Assembly (NCBI GenBank): GCA_022837505.1
Contig: JALHFZ010000049.1
Location: forward strand, 1 to 13,985
From: Synergistaceae bacterium
Lineage (GTDB): Bacteria > Synergistota > Synergistia > Synergistales > Aminobacteriaceae
Direction of reading: 5' to 3'
Length of the DNA stretch: 13,985 nucleotides
Both the position numbers and the translations under genes were made by a program. Below the pieces are notes generated by a model. The model had not been told where the DNA came from, did not search any database, and was given only the letters and a program-made list of their open reading frames with translations. How positions within the stretch are numbered: position 1 is the first letter of the stretch; the number at the start of each line of letters is the position of its first letter. Positions 6,975 to 13,858 of the stretch are shown here, piece after piece.

Positions 6975-7967
6975 TTACAGGGGCGTCTTCTCCGCCGCAA
7001 GCTCCCGGAGGCCCTCTCCAAGGGAGACGCGGGGCTCGAATCCGAGAAGGCGCCGGGCCTTTTCGATGGACGAGGAGGAGTGGAGAATGTCCCCCTTCCG
7101 GAAGGGTTCGAAGACGGGGCGGGGATCCCGTGAGAGGACCCGGCCCAGAAGTTCCGCCAGGGAGAGAAGGTCGATGGCCTCTCCCCTGCCGATATTATAA
7201 ACCTGATTGAGGGCCTCGGAGTTCTCCGTGACCCCGGCCAGAAGGTTGGCCTGGACAACGTCGGCCACGGAGCAGAAATCCCGCGTGTTGCTTCCGTCGC
7301 CGTAGATGGTGACCCTGCGCTCCCCCTTGAGGTCGCTCATCCACCGGGAGATCACCGCGGCGTAGGGCCCCTTGGGGTCCTGCCGGGGGCCGAAGATGTT
7401 GAAATAGCGGAACCCCACGGAGGGGACGCCGTAGAGGGAGGCATAGAGGGAAGCGTGCTCTTCGTTCATCCTCTTTGACAGGGCGTAGGGGGAGAGAAAG
7501 GGAAAAAGAGGATCGTCCTCATGTTTGGGAAGGCCGGGGAGGTCGCCGTAGACGGCGCTTGAGGAGGCGTAGACCACCCTGCCCCGCCCCTCCCTCCGCA
7601 CGGCCTCGAGGATGTTGAGAAAGCCCGCGGCGTTGTTTTCGTGGGTTTCAGCCGGGTGCTCCACCGACCACGGCACGGATGCCCGGGCAGCATGGTGCAG
7701 CACCACCTCGGCCCCTTCGCAGGCCCTTTCGCAGTCGTCAGCCCTGCGGATATCCCCCTCGAAAAAGGCAAAGGAAGGGTGATCAAGGAAGGGGGCGATA
7801 TTGTCACCTCCGGCGGCGGAGAAATTGTCGAGCCCCGCCACTCTCTGGCCGAGGGCGAGGAGGGTTTCCACAAGATGGGAGCCGATGAAGCCTGCCGCTC
7901 CGGTGACAAGCCAGTTCCGGGGGCGGGAGAGAAGAAGCTGCCGGGTACGTTCGTACGCTGTTGTCAT
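6975..7967 (-). CDS. wbpP: WbpP-like UDP-N-acetylglucosamine/galactosamine 4-epimerase (extended SDR)
   Basis: The 330-residue protein is an extended short-chain dehydrogenase. The NAD-binding GAAGFIGS is at 23-30, the acidic residue that binds the adenosine ribose is D47 in GLDNFS, the active-site serines are in YASSSAVYGD (133-142), and the YxxxK pair is Y161/K165 in YALSKR. The leading helix (TTAYERTRQLLLSRPRNWLV), GLPKHEDDP, FNIFGPRQDP and GDGSNTRDFC follow the pattern I remember for Pseudomonas WbpP and Vi-antigen TviC, which interconvert UDP-GlcNAc and UDP-GalNAc with a transient 4-keto intermediate and feed surface polysaccharide synthesis. A UDP-glucose 4-epimerase activity cannot be excluded. 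AAGGA lies eight bases before the ATG, and the symporter gene ends 28 bases upstream. It is GC-rich, unlike the polysaccharide block to its left. Confidence 0.85.
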   Translation of the reverse strand: MTTAYERTRQLLLSRPRNWLVTGAAGFIGSHLVETLLALGQRVAGLDNFSAAGGDNIAPFLDHPSFAFFEGDIRRADDCERACEGAEVVLHHAARASVPWSVEHPAETHENNAAGFLNILEAVRREGRGRVVYASSSAVYGDLPGLPKHEDDPLFPFLSPYALSKRMNEEHASLYASLYGVPSVGFRYFNIFGPRQDPKGPYAAVISRWMSDLKGERRVTIYGDGSNTRDFCSVADVVQANLLAGVTENSEALNQVYNIGRGEAIDLLSLAELLGRVLSRDPRPVFEPFRKGDILHSSSSIEKARRLLGFEPRVSLGEGLRELAAEKTPL

Positions 7968-7995
7968 GGAAGAAGTCCTTTCGTCCTGATCATGA

Positions 7996-9381
7996 TTATT
8001 TCCTGCCGAGGGCCTTTCCTCCGGTCTTCATGCCGGCAAGGGCGATGACGCCCGAGAGGGCGAGACCGGGAAAGAGGGGGTCGATCCCCTTCAGAAAAAG
8101 AGCGCCGAAGAGTACCCCGGCCAGCCCTCCCGCGCCGGAGAGAAAACTGAACCGGGGAGAGAGTTCTCCCGGGCGGAAGACCGCCGCCAGGAGGGGGACG
8201 AGAATTCCCGCCCCCCGGATCCCCATGCCGACATACGCCCAGGAGAGGATCAGGGATTGTCCCGCTCCGAGGGCGATTGCCCCGCTGACGCCGACCAAAA
8301 GCAGGACGATCATGCGGCTCACCAGAAGGATGCGGGCATCATCGACGGCAGCGGCCCTCCGGGTCTTGAGGTAGATGTCCTGGGTGAGGTTGGTGGCCAC
8401 GGAAAAGGTGATCCCCACGGAGGTGCCGAGGACCGTGATCATGATCCCCGACCATAGGAATCCCCCCAGCAGGGGGTGGAAGTAGGTCTGAATGAAGAAG
8501 GGCAGGGCCTGGGCGCCCTCCACCACGACGCCTGAATTCCGCATGGCCAGGCCGATCCATACCCCCAGAAGCCCCAGGGGCGGGGAGATCAGGGAGGTCA
8601 GGAGGAACCCCTTTTTGGCCGTAGCGTCGCTTGACGCCGCGTAGACCGCCTGGATGTAGATCTGTCCGCAGAGGACCCCCGCGAGAAGGGAGGCGAAGGC
8701 CCCGAGGTCCTTTCCCACCCCCCGGGCGAAGATGTTGAAGAAGGGGTCGAAGGGAAGGGAGGAGAGGAGAACGCCGGGAGTATGCCCCTGGAGAAGGGCC
8801 CTTCCGGCGCAGAGGATCATGACGGCGTAGAGAAAGAGGATCTTCGTCCAGCCGAGACGGCTGAAGCTCTTGATCCCTCCCCCCCAGGCGAAGGCCAGGA
8901 TGAGACAAGCCAGCAGGAGGACGTTCCCCCAGAGGGGAAGGGGAAAGACCGAGCCGAGGAGGGCCGTTCCGGCGATAAACTGGGCGATGAGGGAGAGAAA
9001 GGAGCCCGCAGCCGAGGAGAACGCCCCCAGAAAGGCCATGGAAGGGCCGAAATGGCTGCCGAGAAACTGCGGAAGGGTTACGAGGCGGGTGCGCCTCAGG
9101 GGTTTGACGAACCACAGCCCCATGATGAGACAGCCGATCCCCCCTCCGAGGGTGAACCACCAGGCGGACAGCCCCCATGTATAGGCGAGCTGCACCGTCC
9201 CCACGGTGGACCCGCCCCCGACGAGGGCACCCAATATGACCCCGGAGACTCCTCCGGCGGTGGCCTTCCGCGAGGCCACGGAGTATTCGGAGGAAGTGGA
9301 GGCCGTGCCGGAGAAAAAGAGGCCGTAAAAGAAGAAGAGGGCCAGGATGGCGAGGGCGCTTCCGATGAAGAGGGGGGACAC
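7996..9381 (-). CDS. Sodium:solute symporter (SSF/SSS family)
   Basis: The 461-residue protein is an integral membrane transporter with about 13 predicted helices, the usual LeuT-fold size for the family. Recognisable parts are the SSEYSVASRK loop after the first helix (30-39), GALVGGGSTVGTVQLAYTWG (51-70), LPQFLGSHFG (103-112), GGGIKSFSRLGWTKILFLY (167-185) and GTSVGITFSVATNLTQDIY (329-347), the helix-8 region that holds the serine/threonine ligands of the second sodium site. Family members import amino acids, organic acids, sugars or vitamins with Na+; the substrate cannot be read here. The start is a GTG at 9379-9381: no ATG, GTG or TTG lies between it and the in-frame upstream stop, and GGAGA is ten bases before it. 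It heads a likely three-gene transcript with the epimerase and phosphoesterase. Confidence 0.85.
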   Translation of the reverse strand: MSPLFIGSALAILALFFFYGLFFSGTASTSSEYSVASRKATAGGVSGVILGALVGGGSTVGTVQLAYTWGLSAWWFTLGGGIGCLIMGLWFVKPLRRTRLVTLPQFLGSHFGPSMAFLGAFSSAAGSFLSLIAQFIAGTALLGSVFPLPLWGNVLLLACLILAFAWGGGIKSFSRLGWTKILFLYAVMILCAGRALLQGHTPGVLLSSLPFDPFFNIFARGVGKDLGAFASLLAGVLCGQIYIQAVYAASSDATAKKGFLLTSLISPPLGLLGVWIGLAMRNSGVVVEGAQALPFFIQTYFHPLLGGFLWSGIMITVLGTSVGITFSVATNLTQDIYLKTRRAAAVDDARILLVSRMIVLLLVGVSGAIALGAGQSLILSWAYVGMGIRGAGILVPLLAAVFRPGELSPRFSFLSGAGGLAGVLFGALFLKGIDPLFPGLALSGVIALAGMKTGGKALGRK

Positions 9382-9585
9382 GTCAGAAGGTTCTCCGGGA
9401 GCAAATTTCCTGCCGGGAAGGGGTTGTTTCTATGAGAAAAAAGGCAACTCTCCGCAAAGTGGGGCTCTCCGGAATGGAGGGGGCACTCTTCCGGTTGTTC
9501 CTACAGGTCAGTTTCACAGGGCTCTCTCCCTTTCGTTCCGTTATGAAGGAAATACTACCATAGAAGGGGGCGGGAGAGAAAGGAA
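9382..9585 (-). promoter_or_regulatory. Gene-free leader upstream of the symporter; promoter not firmly placed
   Basis: About 200 bases precede the symporter on its strand and contain no gene. A weak promoter-like pair on the minus strand (TTGCGG, 17 bases, CATAGA) matches only three bases of each consensus. A hairpin pairs CCGGAA-GAG with CTC-TTCCGG (around 9468-9494), and a run of six T on the minus strand lies about 25 bases further on. I could not match the region to any riboswitch I know. Long leaders before transporters often carry control elements, so this stays an open regulatory stretch. Confidence 0.3.
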
Positions 9586-9621
9586 AAGAGGCGGGTTTCC
9601 TCAAGGGAAAACCCGCCTCTT
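9586..9621 (-). terminator. Terminator of the tetR-exporter-cupin operon
   Basis: AAGAGGCGGGTTT (9586-9598) pairs with AAACCCGCCTCTT (9609-9621) as a 13-base-pair stem with a short loop. On the minus strand it is followed by a T-rich stretch (TTTTCCTTT). It lies 16 bases beyond the cupin stop, so it would end transcripts coming from the exporter operon before they reach the symporter leader. Confidence 0.85.
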
Positions 9622-9637
9622 GCAGATAAGGGATCCG

Positions 9638-9982
9638 TCAGTTTCCGGCGAAGACCGTCTTTCTTCCGGGGCGGGGGGCCTTCAGCACGAGAAAGCGCAG
9701 ATCCTCCGTGCCGGTGTTGTACCAGCAGTGGGTTATGTTCATCGGGCTCTCCACCAGAGTGTCCTTCTCCGCCTCCTGCTTTTCATCCCCGATCTCCACC
9801 GTTCCCTTTCCCTCGAGGACGAAAAAGGCCACGTCCACGGGAGTCTTATGGGGTTTCAGCTGCTCCCCCGGCTTCAGGGTGATCACCGTGAGCACCGCAC
9901 TCTCCGCGTCATATATATTCCTGGCGTCCACACCGTGGGGGTTCTTCATGACTTCCACTTCATCGAACTTTCTGAGTATCAT
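9638..9982 (-). CDS. Small cupin-fold protein
   Basis: The 114-residue protein is a single-domain cupin. Motif 1 is LKPGEQLKPHKTPVDVAFFV (36-55) followed by LEGKGTVEIGD, and motif 2 is SPMNITHCWYN (79-89). Of the classic ligands H45, H85 and N89 are present, but the second histidine of motif 1 is T47 and the glutamate position is V51, so the usual three-His/one-Glu metal site is incomplete. The HxTPVDV version recurs in a subgroup of small cupins (recollection). Enzymatic role is unknown; a ligand-binding or sensing role is possible. ATG 9980-9982 is preferred to the 130-residue frame from 10030, because AGGAGG lies eight bases before it and the longer form would overlap the ATPase gene. It follows the ATPase by 13 bases, so it shares the exporter operon. 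Confidence 0.85.
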   Translation of the reverse strand: MILRKFDEVEVMKNPHGVDARNIYDAESAVLTVITLKPGEQLKPHKTPVDVAFFVLEGKGTVEIGDEKQEAEKDTLVESPMNITHCWYNTGTEDLRFLVLKAPRPGRKTVFAGN

Positions 9983-9995
9983 TCTGCATTCCTCC

Positions 9996-10745
9996 TTATT
10001 TTGACAGAGCAAGTATTCTTCCGTCTTCATTCACTTCCGTGGAGCGCCCCTCCCCCGCCTCCTCCACCGTATGGCCATCCCGGATGTGGTAGATTCTGCG
10101 GAAGGTGGGGATGATCTTCTCGTCGTGGGTGACCACGATGATTGCCGTCTCGAACTGCTTCGCCATCTCGTTGAGTATGCGGATCACGGACATGGCCCGC
10201 TCGCTGTCCAGAGGGGCCGTGGGCTCGTCCGCCAGGATGACCGGCGGCTGGTTCGCCAGGGCCCGGGCGATGGAGATCCGCTGCTGCTCTCCCCCCGAGA
10301 GCTCCGAGGGCATGGCGTCCGCCCGGTGGATCACATCCAGGGCCTTGAGAAGCTCCCGTGCCCGCTCCCGGGCCTCGCTGTTGGGCTTCCCCGCCAGCAT
10401 GGGGAGCAGGGCAACGTTGTCCGTGCCGTCGAGGAAGGGGATAAGATAGGGAGCCTGAAAGATGAACCCGATCTTGTCCCGGCGGAGGGTCCGCAGGTCC
10501 TTTATCTTCCACCCTCCGTCGTATATTACTTCGTCGCCGATGGTCATCTTTCCCGCCGTGGGCTCGATAACCGCCCCGAGGCACTTGAGGAGGGTGGACT
10601 TGCCCGACCCCGAGGGGCCGATGAGCCCCACCACCTCTCCGGGGGAGACCACCATGTCCACCCCCTTCAGGGCGTCCACGGCCGTCTCTCCCGACCCGTA
10701 GCGCTTCTTCAGCCCTTCCACCTTGATTCCCTTTCCTCCGGACAT
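9996..10745 (-). CDS. ABC transporter ATP-binding protein (DevA/MacB-LolD type)
   Basis: The 249-residue ATPase carries every nucleotide-binding motif: Walker A GPSGSGKST (43-51), Q-loop glutamine Q97 in FIFQAPYLIPFL, signature LSGGEQQR (139-146), Walker B VILADEPTA (159-167, catalytic E164) and the switch histidine H207 in VVTHDE. The sequence type is that of ATPases paired with FtsX-fold permeases, which power mechanotransmission rather than carrying substrate through the membrane. It is cytoplasmic and would work as a dimer with the adjoining permease. The start at 10745 is chosen because AGGAGG is nine bases before it. An alternative ATG at 10754 overlaps the permease stop as ATGA but abuts the ribosome binding site. 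The frame extending to 10823 would run deep into the permease gene and is unlikely. Confidence 0.93.
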   Translation of the reverse strand: MSGGKGIKVEGLKKRYGSGETAVDALKGVDMVVSPGEVVGLIGPSGSGKSTLLKCLGAVIEPTAGKMTIGDEVIYDGGWKIKDLRTLRRDKIGFIFQAPYLIPFLDGTDNVALLPMLAGKPNSEARERARELLKALDVIHRADAMPSELSGGEQQRISIARALANQPPVILADEPTAPLDSERAMSVIRILNEMAKQFETAIIVVTHDEKIIPTFRRIYHIRDGHTVEEAGEGRSTEVNEDGRILALSK

Positions 10746-10750
10746 ATCCG

Positions 10751-11953
10751 TCATCCTCCTATGGCCTCGGCCGGGTCGACCTTCAGGGCCACCCGGATGG
10801 CCAGAATGCTCGACAGGACGCACATGATCATCACCGCGATAAACCCCGTCACCGAGTCCCGCCCCTCAAGGAGCACATACTTGGGAAAGATGGGGACCCA
10901 GAGGGTGGCGGAGATCTTGCCGATCATGAACCCCAGCACTCCGAGGCCGAGAGCCTGCTGGAGGATCATCCCCACGATGGTGCGGTTTTTCGTTCCGATG
11001 AGCTTCAGCACGGCGATCTCCCGGATCTTTCCCATGGTGAGGGTGTAGATGATGAAGGCCACGATAGCGGCGCTGACGATGGCGAGGATGACGAGGAACA
11101 TGCCTATCTGCCGGGACGAGGTGGCGATGAGCTTGCCGAGGAGGATCTCCTCCATCTGCACCCGGGTATAGACCTCGTGGCGCTTCCACCGGCGAATATG
11201 CTCCGCCGTCTCCTCCGGGTCCGCCCCGGGAGCGAGGCGCACGAGGACGGCGTTCACCGTGGAGTTTCCCGTCTGGGAGGCCAGCACGCTCTCAAGCAGC
11301 CCGGGGATGCCCGGCCGGTTGAGGGAGGGGTTGGCCGCCGTCCGCCGCCGCTGAGTCAGGATGGAGTCGTTATCCTTCAGGAACTGGGCCTCCTGGGCGT
11401 CCTTCAGGGGGATGAAGATCATGGGGTCCCCTCCGGAGGAGACCATCCGCCGGGTGATCCCCACGACCTGGTAGTTATTTCTGCGGATGCCGATGGAGTC
11501 GCCCAGACGGAACCCCGAGGCCTCGTCCGCCACGGCCTCGTAATGGCTCCGGGCGATATGCCTTCCCTCCACGAGATAGCGGGGCTGCCCCGGCTCGCCG
11601 AGGGTTCCCGGCTCCACTCCGACGATCATGGCCCGGACGTCCTCCTCCCCACGGCGCACCTGGGTTGTCAGGTAGGTGACGTTGGCGGCGGCGTCCACCC
11701 CCCTCATCCCCGCAACGCTCCGCCAGAGATCGTCGTAGATGCTCGACGACTCGGCATAGGGGCCGAGGGTGTCCTGCTGAACAACCCACAGATCCGCCCC
11801 GCTGTTGTCAAGGAGGACCTTGGCGTCGTCCACCATCCCCCGGTAGACTCCTCCCATGGTGAGGGTCACGCCGATCAGGAGGCCCAGGCCGAAGCCGGTG
11901 AGGACGAACTTTCCCCACCCGTGGAGGATGTCTCTCCCGGCCAGGCTGATCAT
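10751..11953 (-). CDS. ABC exporter permease, DevC/MacB-FtsX family
   Basis: The 400-residue permease has the four-helix FtsX-fold layout: one N-terminal helix (about 14-34), a large periplasmic domain (about 37-270, MacB-PCD-like, with GRHIARSHYEAVADEASG in its middle), then three helices (about 273-297, 318-342 and 369-391). The loop GKIREIAVLKLIGTKNRTIV (308-327) between helices 2 and 3 is the conserved coupling region contacting the ATPase, and the C-terminus KVDPAEAIGG is the family tail. In DevBCA and MacAB systems this permease drives export of glycolipids, peptides or drugs through a periplasmic adaptor and a TolC-like channel. The substrate here is unknown. Its ATG shares ATGA (11950-11953) with the fusion-protein stop, indicating coupled synthesis. 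Confidence 0.9.
   Translation of the reverse strand: MISLAGRDILHGWGKFVLTGFGLGLLIGVTLTMGGVYRGMVDDAKVLLDNSGADLWVVQQDTLGPYAESSSIYDDLWRSVAGMRGVDAAANVTYLTTQVRRGEEDVRAMIVGVEPGTLGEPGQPRYLVEGRHIARSHYEAVADEASGFRLGDSIGIRRNNYQVVGITRRMVSSGGDPMIFIPLKDAQEAQFLKDNDSILTQRRRTAANPSLNRPGIPGLLESVLASQTGNSTVNAVLVRLAPGADPEETAEHIRRWKRHEVYTRVQMEEILLGKLIATSSRQIGMFLVILAIVSAAIVAFIIYTLTMGKIREIAVLKLIGTKNRTIVGMILQQALGLGVLGFMIGKISATLWVPIFPKYVLLEGRDSVTGFIAVMIMCVLSSILAIRVALKVDPAEAIGG
10755..10760 (-). promoter_or_regulatory. Ribosome binding site that decides the ATPase start
   Basis: A perfect AGGAGG on the minus strand directly touches ATG 10752-10754 (zero spacing) but is nine bases from ATG 10743-10745. The second is the better start for normal initiation. 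The first could still be used by ribosomes terminating on the overlapping permease stop. Confidence 0.65.
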
Positions 11954-13089
11954 TTTTTTGCCTCCAGGCTCTCCACGATCTTCACCCGGCTGCGGGGAGA
12001 GAGGGCTTTTTTCGTGTACTGAACGATCCTCTCCCCTTTTTCAAGGCTGGTCAGAACCTGGACGAACCCCTCGAGATCCCGCCGTCCCGTCTTCACCGGG
12101 CGGAAGGAGATGGATCCGTCTTCGAGGATCCACACCCCGAGCTCTCCGTCCAGCCGCTGAAGGGAGGCATCGGGGACCACCGCCGTCTCGGGAAGGGGCG
12201 GGAGGATCACCGTGACTTCCGCAAGCTCGCCGAGAGGGGGCAGCACGTCCGGAACACTATCAAAGACCGCCTTGGCGAGCAGCTCCTCCGTGACGGCATC
12301 CGCCAGAGGCTCCACCCGCAGGATACTCCCCGGAAAAGCCTGATCCCCCCGGGAGCGGAGGGTGATGGAGGCGGGGAGGGCCGCGGCGAGCCCCGAGGCC
12401 ATGGCCTGGTCGAACCGGACGGAAATCCACAGCTTCTTCCGGTCGATGACCTCCACCACCGCCTGGCCGGCCACCACGGTCGTCCCCGGCTCAACGTTCC
12501 GGGCGGTCACGAGGCCGTCCGCCGGAGAGACGAGGAGGAGGTTATCCTTCTGGCGCTGCAATCCCTTGCGGTCCTCCCGGGCCCTCGCAAGATCGGCCCG
12601 GAGGGCATCCCGTTCGGCCCGGGCGGAGTTCACAAGGGCCGCCGTGGCCTGGGCCTCCTGGCGTTTCGCCTGGGCGGCGTCGAGGCTGTACTTCCCCCTC
12701 GCGGCGACCTCGGCGATGCGTGCTTCAGCCGCCTGGAGGGAGGCTTCGAGCCTCCGAATGGCCGAGTCCTGGGCGGCGAGGCGCTGCTCCCAGTCCACCG
12801 GGTCCATGGCTCCGAGGATCTGTCCTTCCTCCACGAGGTCCCCCACCCGGACGGAAAGCTCCTTCACCCGTCCCGGGATGGTGGGGCCTATCCGGTAGGA
12901 GGCCTGGGAGTCCACCGTGCCTATTCCGTAGAGAGCCGGGGTCAGGGAGCGGAATTCCGCTGCCGTCTCCGTCACCTCAACGGGGGCAAGGGGTCCCGAG
13001 CGCATCATGAAATAGAAGAAGAACCCCGCAAGCACAAGAAAACCGGTGAGAAGAAAAATCGTCTTTCCCTTTCCTGCCAGGCCCTTCAT
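11950..13089 (-). CDS. Periplasmic adaptor (membrane fusion protein), HlyD/DevB-like
   Basis: The 379-residue protein has an uncleaved N-terminal membrane anchor (about 10-28). It is followed by a lipoyl half-motif (GPTIPGRVKELSVRVGDLVE, 68-87), an alanine- and arginine-rich coiled-coil hairpin (about 99-184), the second lipoyl half (PADGLVTARNVEPGTTVV, 189-206), a beta-barrel domain (about 218-290) and a membrane-proximal domain to the end. This order is that of RND/ABC adaptors linking an inner-membrane exporter to an outer-membrane TolC-type channel, which implies a cell with an outer membrane. No TolC-like gene is in the window, so a distant channel is probably shared. ATG overlaps the tetR stop as ATGA (13086-13089), and AGGAGG lies eight bases before it. 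Confidence 0.9.
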   Translation of the reverse strand: MKGLAGKGKTIFLLTGFLVLAGFFFYFMMRSGPLAPVEVTETAAEFRSLTPALYGIGTVDSQASYRIGPTIPGRVKELSVRVGDLVEEGQILGAMDPVDWEQRLAAQDSAIRRLEASLQAAEARIAEVAARGKYSLDAAQAKRQEAQATAALVNSARAERDALRADLARAREDRKGLQRQKDNLLLVSPADGLVTARNVEPGTTVVAGQAVVEVIDRKKLWISVRFDQAMASGLAAALPASITLRSRGDQAFPGSILRVEPLADAVTEELLAKAVFDSVPDVLPPLGELAEVTVILPPLPETAVVPDASLQRLDGELGVWILEDGSISFRPVKTGRRDLEGFVQVLTSLEKGERIVQYTKKALSPRSRVKIVESLEAKK

Positions 13090-13700
13090 ATCCCCTCCCT
13101 CCTCTCAACGCCCCGCCGGAAGATGGAGAAGACCTCAGGGGCGTTCAGGATGATGTCCCGATGATCCTCCGCCACCTGGGACTGAAGGACAAGCCCCTGA
13201 ATGGCGCCGATGAACAGGGCGGCCGCGCAGGGGGAGTCGAGGGCGGGGTCGACCTCGTCCACCTTTTTCCCCTCCTCAAGAAGGGAGACGATCCGCTGAT
13301 GGTACCTTCCAAGAAGGGAGTGGACGAGGCTCCGCACAGGGCTTTCCTCTGTACGCTGAAACTCGCTGAAGAGAAGGCGGGGGGCGCCAGGATGCTCCGA
13401 GGCGAAGGCGATATGGGCAAGAAAAATCGCTTCTAGGGCGTCCATAGGGGAAGAGGCATCCGCCGCGGCCTTTTCGAGCCGGGCGAAGAGCTTCTTCCCC
13501 ACCCAGTCGAGAACGGCCTTCCAGATGGCGTCCTTCGTGGAAAAATGCCGGAAGAGGGCCCCTTGAGTAAGGTCCATCCTCTCGGCGATGGCCGCGGTGG
13601 TGATGTCCGAGGGCTTTCCCTCGGCGGCCAGAGAGAGCACCGTCTCGACGATGACCGTTTTCCGCTCTTCGGCGGGAAGATTTTTACTGGTTCGTGCCAT
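13086..13700 (-). CDS. TetR/AcrR-family repressor of the exporter operon
   Basis: The 204-residue regulator has the TetR N-terminal DNA-binding domain. The helix-turn-helix is at about 33-54, with ITTAAIAERMDLTQGALFRH followed by FSTKDAIWKAV, the conserved family stretch. The remaining roughly 140 residues form the ligand-binding and dimerisation domain, which is variable, so the inducer cannot be predicted; a substrate of the exporter is the natural guess. AGGGGG lies seven bases before the ATG. It is the first gene of the operon, its stop overlaps the adaptor start, and its promoter carries a perfect inverted repeat over the -10, so it most likely represses itself together with the whole exporter. 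Confidence 0.92.
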   Translation of the reverse strand: MARTSKNLPAEERKTVIVETVLSLAAEGKPSDITTAAIAERMDLTQGALFRHFSTKDAIWKAVLDWVGKKLFARLEKAAADASSPMDALEAIFLAHIAFASEHPGAPRLLFSEFQRTEESPVRSLVHSLLGRYHQRIVSLLEEGKKVDEVDPALDSPCAAALFIGAIQGLVLQSQVAEDHRDIILNAPEVFSIFRRGVERREGI

Positions 13701-13732
13701 GGTAATTCCCCCTTCGAAATGCCTTCACAACA

Positions 13733-13756
13733 AAGATAGTAATTACTCACTATCTT
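13733..13756. promoter_or_regulatory. Likely TetR operator: perfect inverted repeat over the -10
   Basis: AAGATAGT (13733-13740) and ACTATCTT (13749-13756) are perfect inverted copies around an eight-base centre. An additional ten-base palindrome AGTAATTACT is nested off-centre at 13738-13747. The repeat covers almost all of the -10 hexamer of the promoter at 13752-13780. Size and position are typical of TetR-family dimer sites, so binding would block RNA polymerase. That the adjacent TetR protein binds here is inference. Confidence 0.8.
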
Positions 13757-13780
13757 ATGGATGAAATTCTCTTTTGTCAA
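13752..13780 (-). promoter_or_regulatory. Sigma-70 promoter of the tetR-exporter operon
   Basis: On the minus strand a perfect -35 TTGACA (13780-13775) is followed after exactly 17 bases by TAAGAT (13757-13752), which matches four of six -10 positions. Transcription would begin about 50 bases before the tetR ATG. This is the strongest promoter seen in the window, consistent with a repressed operon that needs high output when induced. Confidence 0.85.
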
Positions 13781-13794
13781 GGGGGGTACCTATG

Positions 13795-13833
13795 AAAAAA
13801 CAGGGAAGAAGCCTTCGCCCCTTCCCTGTTTTT
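13795..13833. terminator. Terminator of the DUF1445 gene, possibly bidirectional
   Basis: AAAAACAGGGAAG (13796-13808) pairs perfectly with CTTCCCTGTTTTT (13821-13833) around a 12-base loop, and the T-runs on each strand lie inside or right after the stem. On the minus strand it follows the DUF1445 stop by about 25 bases and lies just upstream of the tetR promoter, keeping the two transcription units apart. Confidence 0.88.
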
Positions 13834-13858
13834 CCTTTTTTTTTCAAAAACCGCCCAT

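Noticed and set aside
6969..6985. Hairpin CGCCCC/GGGGCG with the epimerase stop codon in its loop
   Set aside because: Only six base pairs and no T-run on the minus strand, so not a terminator; likely chance in GC-rich DNA.
6006..7133. 375-residue plus-strand open frame across the phosphoesterase and epimerase genes
   Set aside because: It is antisense to two genes with full catalytic motifs, its protein is low-complexity (Gly, Pro, Glu, His rich) and it has no ribosome binding site. GC-rich codon bias on the other strand explains it.
8339..9178. 279-residue minus-strand frame inside the symporter gene
   Set aside because: Out-of-frame shadow rich in Arg, Pro and Gly on the same strand as a convincing SSF transporter.
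10071..11048. 325-residue plus-strand open frame across the ABC ATPase and permease
   Set aside because: Antisense shadow of genes with clear Walker and FtsX-fold features; no recognisable domain.
11177..12022. 281-residue plus-strand frame across the permease and adaptor
   Set aside because: Antisense shadow crossing an ATGA junction of two well-supported genes.
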